Origin: Hypholoma sublateritium FD-334 SS-4
Taxonomy: Eukaryota > Basidiomycota > Agaricomycetes > Agaricales > Strophariaceae
Direction: 5' to 3'
Length of the DNA: 64,000 nt
Assembly (NCBI GenBank): GCA_000827495.1
Contig: KN817558.1
Coordinates: 111,564-175,563, forward strand
The notes beneath the pieces were generated by a model. That model was not told the origin of the DNA. It worked only from the letters and a program-made list of their open reading frames with translations, and ran no database searches. The first letter of the stretch is position 1. The number at the start of each line of letters is the position of its first letter. Positions 58,427-64,000 of this stretch are shown here, in pieces. A program made the position numbers and the translations under genes.

Positions 58427-59128
58427 TCTTCGCTGAGTTTATCTATTCATAATTTATAATTGTATTCCCGTGTCAAACCCGACTCTTTCACTTTTCATTT
58501 CTAAATCTGATTTCATTATAGGACTTTGTATATGTTTTTATATGTAGTCGCAACCTGGGCGTAACTTTTTCCATTTCTTTCACCTCGTAAATATAACAAG
58601 TTCCTGGACTCAGCTCTTGAAACTCGTGTTGCTAATGCGTTTGATGCAGTTCGATTGCCGGAGAATCTGTTAATCGATTGCATGTTCGGCTGGAAACTTG
58701 GTCATGCCCTACTTGGTCGGTTGGTCCTACCTCGCTCAGAGTACAGCGACATGTATCTTGACGGCCCGTCTACCACACGTGATGGTACTGTACTGACTTC
58801 GACGCTGCTTCCTTTTGACCACTGTGCTTCTGGTCTTCTCTTTCATAATCTATGTTATTCATTCACTTGTATCTGCTTGTCTACTCATGGCTTTGGCGCA
58901 CATCTTGGTTGGGCCTTAGATATACTTCAACGCCTGCCAGGTTTTTTCTTCCTCAGGACTGTCGATGCTGCCAGCGGTTCATTGATTCAAGATCGCGGGT
59001 TCGTCAGCTTTTCTCTCAATTCTGTCCTCTCACTTCGCTCTCTAGCATGTGCGATGTGACTGCGACGCGGAATTTACTCGGATGATTCCAATCAACTTCG
59101 AAGCCGTGTCATATGAGGGGAGGGGTTG
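58427..59128. other. Intergenic region between Sos7 and GH27 paralog 2
   Basis: AT-rich 3' region of Sos7, then the likely promoter of the alpha-galactosidase. No gene is seen. Confidence 0.4.
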
Positions 59129-61841
59129 ATGTTGCAGCAGGAGACCTACCTCTTCGAAGGAAAGCATGAGGTGAACTGTCCCAGTGATCCATTCGAAAAT
59201 AAAATGAAAGCTAAAGAAGCGGAGATAGAGCCTATGGTGTGGGGCTGTTATAAAAAGACGGGCCCCGCACTTGCTACTCCACTTGTGGTCCTCATTATAA
59301 TGTTCCTCATTTCTTTGAGCGCTGCATTAATATGCCTTATAGCTTTTACCACATCCAACACCGCCAACGCGCTCAACAATGGAGTTGCCAAGTTGCCGGG
59401 TAGGTGGTTCACGAAGGCTCTACAAGGAGTTCGACTTACCTTTTGGGGCAATGCCAGTTTTGGGTTACAACAGTTAGTGTTTCGATTCGAGCCCAGGAAT
59501 ACTTATAGTATTCACTAACGTGTTTTGGTCTTCAAAGCATGGAATGCATATCAGGTACGCTAAGAGCTCTTTCTTTTGAGCTCAGATGTTTTGAGCCTCT
59601 TGTATAGTGCAATATCGACGAGGGGCTTATCCTCCAGACGGCGCAGTTGATGAAGTCCTTGGGTCTTCAGGTATAATTTTAATATATGTGCATGCTTAAT
59701 CCCACTCATGTGCATAATTATGAGGCCTCGGGCTACGAATTCGTGAACATCGATGACTGCTGGGCTGAGAAGAATCGTACGGCGGCCGGCGACATCATTG
59801 AAGGTCTGCTGTACTAATTAATGCCCTCAGGGTCGGTTTCTCACCGTTGGCGCAATACCTTTAGATCAAGTTCGCTTCAAAAGTGGGATGAAGTGGCTCA
59901 ACCAGCAGATCCATGCTCTCGGATTGTAAGCCAAATTTGAATGCTTGAGTACCTGATACTGATGGAAGACGCTTTTGTCAGTAAAACTGGAATTGTTAGC
60001 CCCACTACTCTGGGTTTGATGGCCTTCTTTTGAATTCTTATCTAGTACAGCGACTCTGGGTGGTTTACATGCGCAGGGTACCCTGGATCCTACTCGAATG
60101 AGCTTCGGGATGCCCAAACCTTTGCCGACATGGGGTTCGACTACTTGAAGTGAGTTGGCTCAATTGTACATTGCCTTCCTGATACGAATATGAAACACAG
60201 GTACGATAATTGCGCAAGTAAATGCTATTTTTCTGGATCGAGATGCAAATAGTGTATTCATGGTGCTATGTAGTTCCGTACGACAGTATCACCCGAGAGG
60301 GTGAAGTCGGCAGTACGCAATTCTCATGCTCGTATAGCTTCACCCCTTCATCCTTTTTACTCTTTTTCCAGGATACCAGCGAATGAGCGACGCTCTTGCT
60401 CAGGTCGGCAAATCTGTAGGGAGAAATTTTGTTTTCTCCCTCTGCGAATGGGGCTGGGTGAGGTTCTAAAAAATTCTCCCTGAAACATAATTGATGTCAC
60501 CTTCGCGGACATTGACAGACTCAAGTTTGGATGTGAGATCTCCATTTATCCCTATCAAACTCGATTTTTTACGCGTTATCTGTGAGTACAGGTGGGGCGC
60601 ACAGCTTGGACATAGCTGGAGGGTAAGTCTGCCGTCAATAGAGCGGAGCATGTTTCTGAAGGTAATTCTCTCCCAGACAACTGGAGACATTTCGACGCAG
60701 TGGGAATCGCTGACAGCGATTATCAATTTGTGAGAGACCCCAAACATTGCGTTGCATGTGCTCACCACCTTTTTTATACATAGCAACTCTTTTTTGACAC
60801 AAGCGACCAACTTTTATGGCCGGAACGATATGGACATGGTTAGGAATATATTCTCGTGTCACTTCAAACTTCACTGCTAATCTACTTCTAAATTTAACCT
60901 TTGCAGCTCCAACTGTACGTCGTCTAATATCAGGGCGTGATCGGCATACAAACTGCTGACTCGCTTGCAGAGGAAACGGCGGCCTAACGTTCGAAGAAGC
61001 TAAATCTCACTTCACCGCCTGGGCATTGATGAAATCTCCGCTCTTAGTACGCCAATCTCTTTCGTACCAGTGGCCGATAAGAAACTTACATAACGGTACA
61101 GATAGGGACCAATGTTAGTGGATTTTTTTGAACACAGGGACGTCCATCTGAGGATCCATGCTATGCACTAAGCTCTCTGCTATCACCCCCGAGATCCTCG
61201 GTATCCTCAAGAACCAAGAAATTCTGGCCATTAACCAGGATCCTGTGATTGGGACGAGTGTCTCGCCTTTCCGTTGGGGAATCAATGTTTGTGGCGCCTT
61301 GCTACAATCTATCTTATAGAAATCTGACATGCTGTCATTGATCAATTGCGGCTCCCGCGATTTCTTTTTTTTTCCCTGTAGGCGGACTGGACAAGCAACG
61401 ATACTCATCCCGCGCAATTTTGGAGTGGTCAAGCCCAGTCCGGAACAGTGTTCATGCTGGTGCGTTGCGCCATCATATTGGCCGGTTCCGCAATTCTTTT
61501 ACTTAGCTCCGGGTGTAGCTCAATACTCTGGATGTCCCTTCGACGATGTCATTTAACCTCACCGAATCTCCTTTCATTCGAGCCGGCCGACAGTACTCGG
61601 TTAGGGTATGTGATTTATTAGCGCGTCATGTTGTAATATTGACGTCCTCACCGTACAGGATCTTTGGACACATACGGATAACGGGACGGCGGTGCGAAAT
61701 TTCACCGCTGAGAATGTACCACCTCACGGCATTGTCGCTTTGCTTCTCAAAGACGCTGGGGACGAACCTGCCGGCCTGTATCCCGCGTGTAGTGTCTGGT
61801 TTCAATGCACTGACAAAAATGGAACGAACGTTGGTGGCTGA
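59129..61841 (+). CDS. Membrane-anchored GH27 alpha-galactosidase, paralog 2
   Basis: Paralog of the gene at 53551. The ATG at 59129 begins a cytosolic segment of about 50 residues, then a signal anchor, [19 protein letters not shown]. Splicing gives VLGYNTWNAYQ (Leu where paralog 1 has Met), [63 protein letters not shown] (nucleophile), [19 protein letters not shown] and LCEWGW. The next exon gives [11 protein letters not shown]; the usual E-x-P-W before it is not visible. TTGDIS has the candidate acid/base Asp; then [44 protein letters not shown] and a C-terminal beta domain ending KNGTNVGG. About 15 introns. Nearly all catalytic motifs are intact; the altered W-x-x-P-W region is the one doubt. 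Confidence 0.85.
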
Positions 61842-62787
61842 GATGGTTAACATGTTCTCGAGATTGGATAATGTTCACTCTAAACTTTTGTTAAGCTTTT
61901 CAATATGAGCTTCCAATGCATTTTTTGATCAAAAGAAGAGCTTTTTCATTGGTCGAGTGTATTGGTTCGTGCAACCTTCATGTCGACGTATTTGTTACTC
62001 TAATTTTTCATCAGCCATTTGTACTCAAATACTCATGGGGTATGCTACATTACATTTATAAAGTCCCAACATATCACACGCTGTATCTGATACCTTTCGT
62101 CTTTATAAAACATGGATCGGATCGTATGCAAATCGTATGGCTATGTAAAAGGAATCCAGGTTGTGGCACCTGCCGCATACATAGTACACACATGTTTGAT
62201 CTTTGACAATCATGATAATAAAACCTTTTATATCTTGACTATAGCGTTATCTAGGGGTTTCCACCTTCAGATTCTACGTTGTTGGCATCCCTGAGGTTGA
62301 ATGCATCATGCGAAACATATATTTGTTTATTCAAGATTTCAAGTTACTTATCCGCTAAGATATCCGGACAGGATTTGAAAATAATATTCTGTCAAAAATG
62401 GCAGTAAATTACCGACAGCTGACCTCCGAGTCTGCCATTTGAATCTTCACGGCGCGTGTCGAAAGTCTCTCGATACCAAGATAGTAAACACCGGCATAAC
62501 AAAAGCAGTACTTTAGTATTAGACATACTTAGCTAAGGCTGAAAAAATCGATGGGATATGTCACGAGTATCATTTGTGAAAGTTCGGCGGGGAGTAAATT
62601 GCCTGGTATCCAAGGCCTGGGCGCAAGGCGTGCGAATTACCCGCCCCGCTGGCCTTATATGGACAAACGTCGGTCCCGCTCTCGGTCACGTGACTGTAAC
62701 ACGAGTCTTAATTACATCGCGCGCCTGAAAAACGCCTCTGCCACCTACCACAACTATCTACAAACTAACCACGAGCATCAGGAGCAC
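61842..62787. other. Intergenic region, no gene recognised
   Basis: AT-rich 3' flank of GH27 paralog 2 and the promoter of the terminal gene. TCACGTGAC at about 62686-62694 is an E-box-like palindrome about 95 bp upstream of the next start. Confidence 0.4.
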
Positions 62788-64000
62788 ATGGTCTCCGTAC
62801 GAACTACCAAAGTTGCGAAGGCATCCTACGCTGACCGTGAGTACATCGATCCGCTCTCAGTTGGTTCCCAGTCCAGAAGTTTTGGCTGGTAGCACCGTGA
62901 AACCTACAAAGACGCGGCTGGTGCTAATTTCATTTCATATATCAGGCGTCCTTGGCGCGTTCAGTCAACTACAGAGAGAACACAAGAAACATGCTATCCA
63001 TCCAGCTGCCCTACGCGCTCAAGGTATTCTACATGAGTCATCACAAGTTACAATCTGAAAGCCGACTAAATGACGTCACCAGTTAAAAAAGACGCGCAGG
63101 AGAAGAAGGACAAACTAGGTCCGAATTGGTCCCATTGGGTTGGTCGAGCTCTGACAAAAATGGTGCGTGTGGTGAAAGTATCGTATGACTCTATGACCGA
63201 CAGGTCTTGAAAGGGGGAGGAAGGAATTTTGGAGCCAGCCACTCCGAAAGGAAGTGTCGCTTTGACCTCGAAGGGCAAGAAAGCGTAAGAAAATGTCGAG
63301 AATGTCTGCATTATAATCTGAAAGTTCCCCTTTAGCATTGATTACGCACGGCGAGCCGTTCGACAGTCTATAGGAGCGTCTCCTGGTCGAAATGAACCTG
63401 GCCCACTGTGGAAACAAGTTGTCAGTTATAGTGCGTCAGGCACTAAGCGGCCACGAAAGTCAACAAATTACGCGGGAGAAGATTCAGAGGACTCCGATGC
63501 TTATCGTACACCGTCAAAGCGCAAATCCCCGACCAAGCGTGCCCGACTCTCAATAAAGACTCCCGGAAAAAAGTTGATCGCTAAAATGACGAAGGCGGAG
63601 GTATGTTGCTTCATAGCTTCCCCGTTCTATTGGACAAATGACGAAGACATCTTAGCTTCGAGCCGAACTCAATACCCTGCAGAAAAAAGACGTTCTAAGG
63701 ACCTTTGAAAAAGAGATGTCGCCTCTGACTGACTTAGAGTCTGACGACGACGACGTGACAACCCATTTACGGGAGGAGATAAGGGAGCGCGACGAAGAAA
63801 TCGAGAATATGAGGCGCGAGCTGTCAGCTGCGAGGAAAAGAGCATCTGCTGACACTGGAAGATTGGAAGATGAAATCCGCTTCCCTACAACTCCTCAAAT
63901 GAATTCGCGGTACGCCTTGCAGATTTCTATATCGCGCATTGGAGACATGTCTGAATTAATTTTCGTAGTACTTTCGCTCAGCCTTCTTCAACTCCGGCGG
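62788..64000 (+). CDS. Unknown coiled-coil protein, 3' end outside the window
   Basis: I do not recognise the family. The likely start near 62788 gives MVSVRTTKVAKASYAD. Introns with GTGAGT, GTATTC and GTGCGT donors join it to RVLGAFSQLQREHKKHAIH, KLGPNWSHWVGRALTKM and, after another intron, IDYARRAVRQSIGASPGR. The middle is basic and Ser/Lys-rich (SKRKSPTKRARLSIKTPGK), which fits a nuclear protein. The last visible exon is a strong coiled coil (LREEIRERDEEIENMRREL). The frame is open when it leaves the window at 64000. Exon edges are tentative. Confidence 0.6.

Overview
This is a nuclear window from a filamentous fungus, almost certainly an agaricomycete (mushroom-type) basidiomycete. The evidence is small genes cut by many 50-70 bp GT..AG introns, F-box genes with the layout common in Agaricomycetes, a kinetochore Sos7-type protein, a divergent H2A/H2B pair and a small Cys-rich metallothionein. 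No bacterial-type operons, CRISPR arrays, rRNA, tRNA, viral genes or autonomous transposons were seen.

Left to right. 1-9 kb holds MSH2 (-) and a probably peroxisomal alpha/beta hydrolase (+). 9.9-13.7 kb holds two damaged-looking genes: the N-terminal CNH half of a Vps39/TGFBRAP1-like protein (-) and an F-box gene (+) interrupted by one TGA. 15-16.5 kb is the divergent H2B/H2A pair. 18-27 kb is sparse, with a small secreted protein (-), a probably lipidated helical-repeat protein (+) and a short-chain dehydrogenase (+). 28-32 kb and 39.7-42.4 kb hold two paralogous multi-pass membrane proteins (both -). Between them lie a metallothionein (-), an F-box-like gene (-) and SmD1 (+). 42.9-45.9 kb is the divergent SAP30BP/HCNGP (-) and GPI8 (+) pair. 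46-50.2 kb is gene-poor. 50.2-52.6 kb is the Tup1 co-repressor (+). 53.5-61.8 kb has two membrane-anchored GH27 alpha-galactosidase paralogs, pointing away from each other on either side of Sos7. A coiled-coil gene (+) runs off the right edge.

Most of the genes are housekeeping: mismatch repair, chromatin, splicing, GPI anchoring, co-repression and kinetochore.

The part that looks undescribed is the membrane-protein paralog pair. The two genes share exon 1-3 architecture, intron phases and an Arg-rich C-terminal tail. At the same distance (about 170-365 nt) past each stop codon lies a block of four long hairpins with the apical sequence CUGACGAG on the sense strand. The two blocks differ in sequence but keep the same pairing, and nearly all non-Watson-Crick positions are G.U wobbles only when read as RNA from the strand that encodes the membrane proteins. 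This points to a selected 3'-UTR RNA structure rather than a DNA repeat or a coding sequence.
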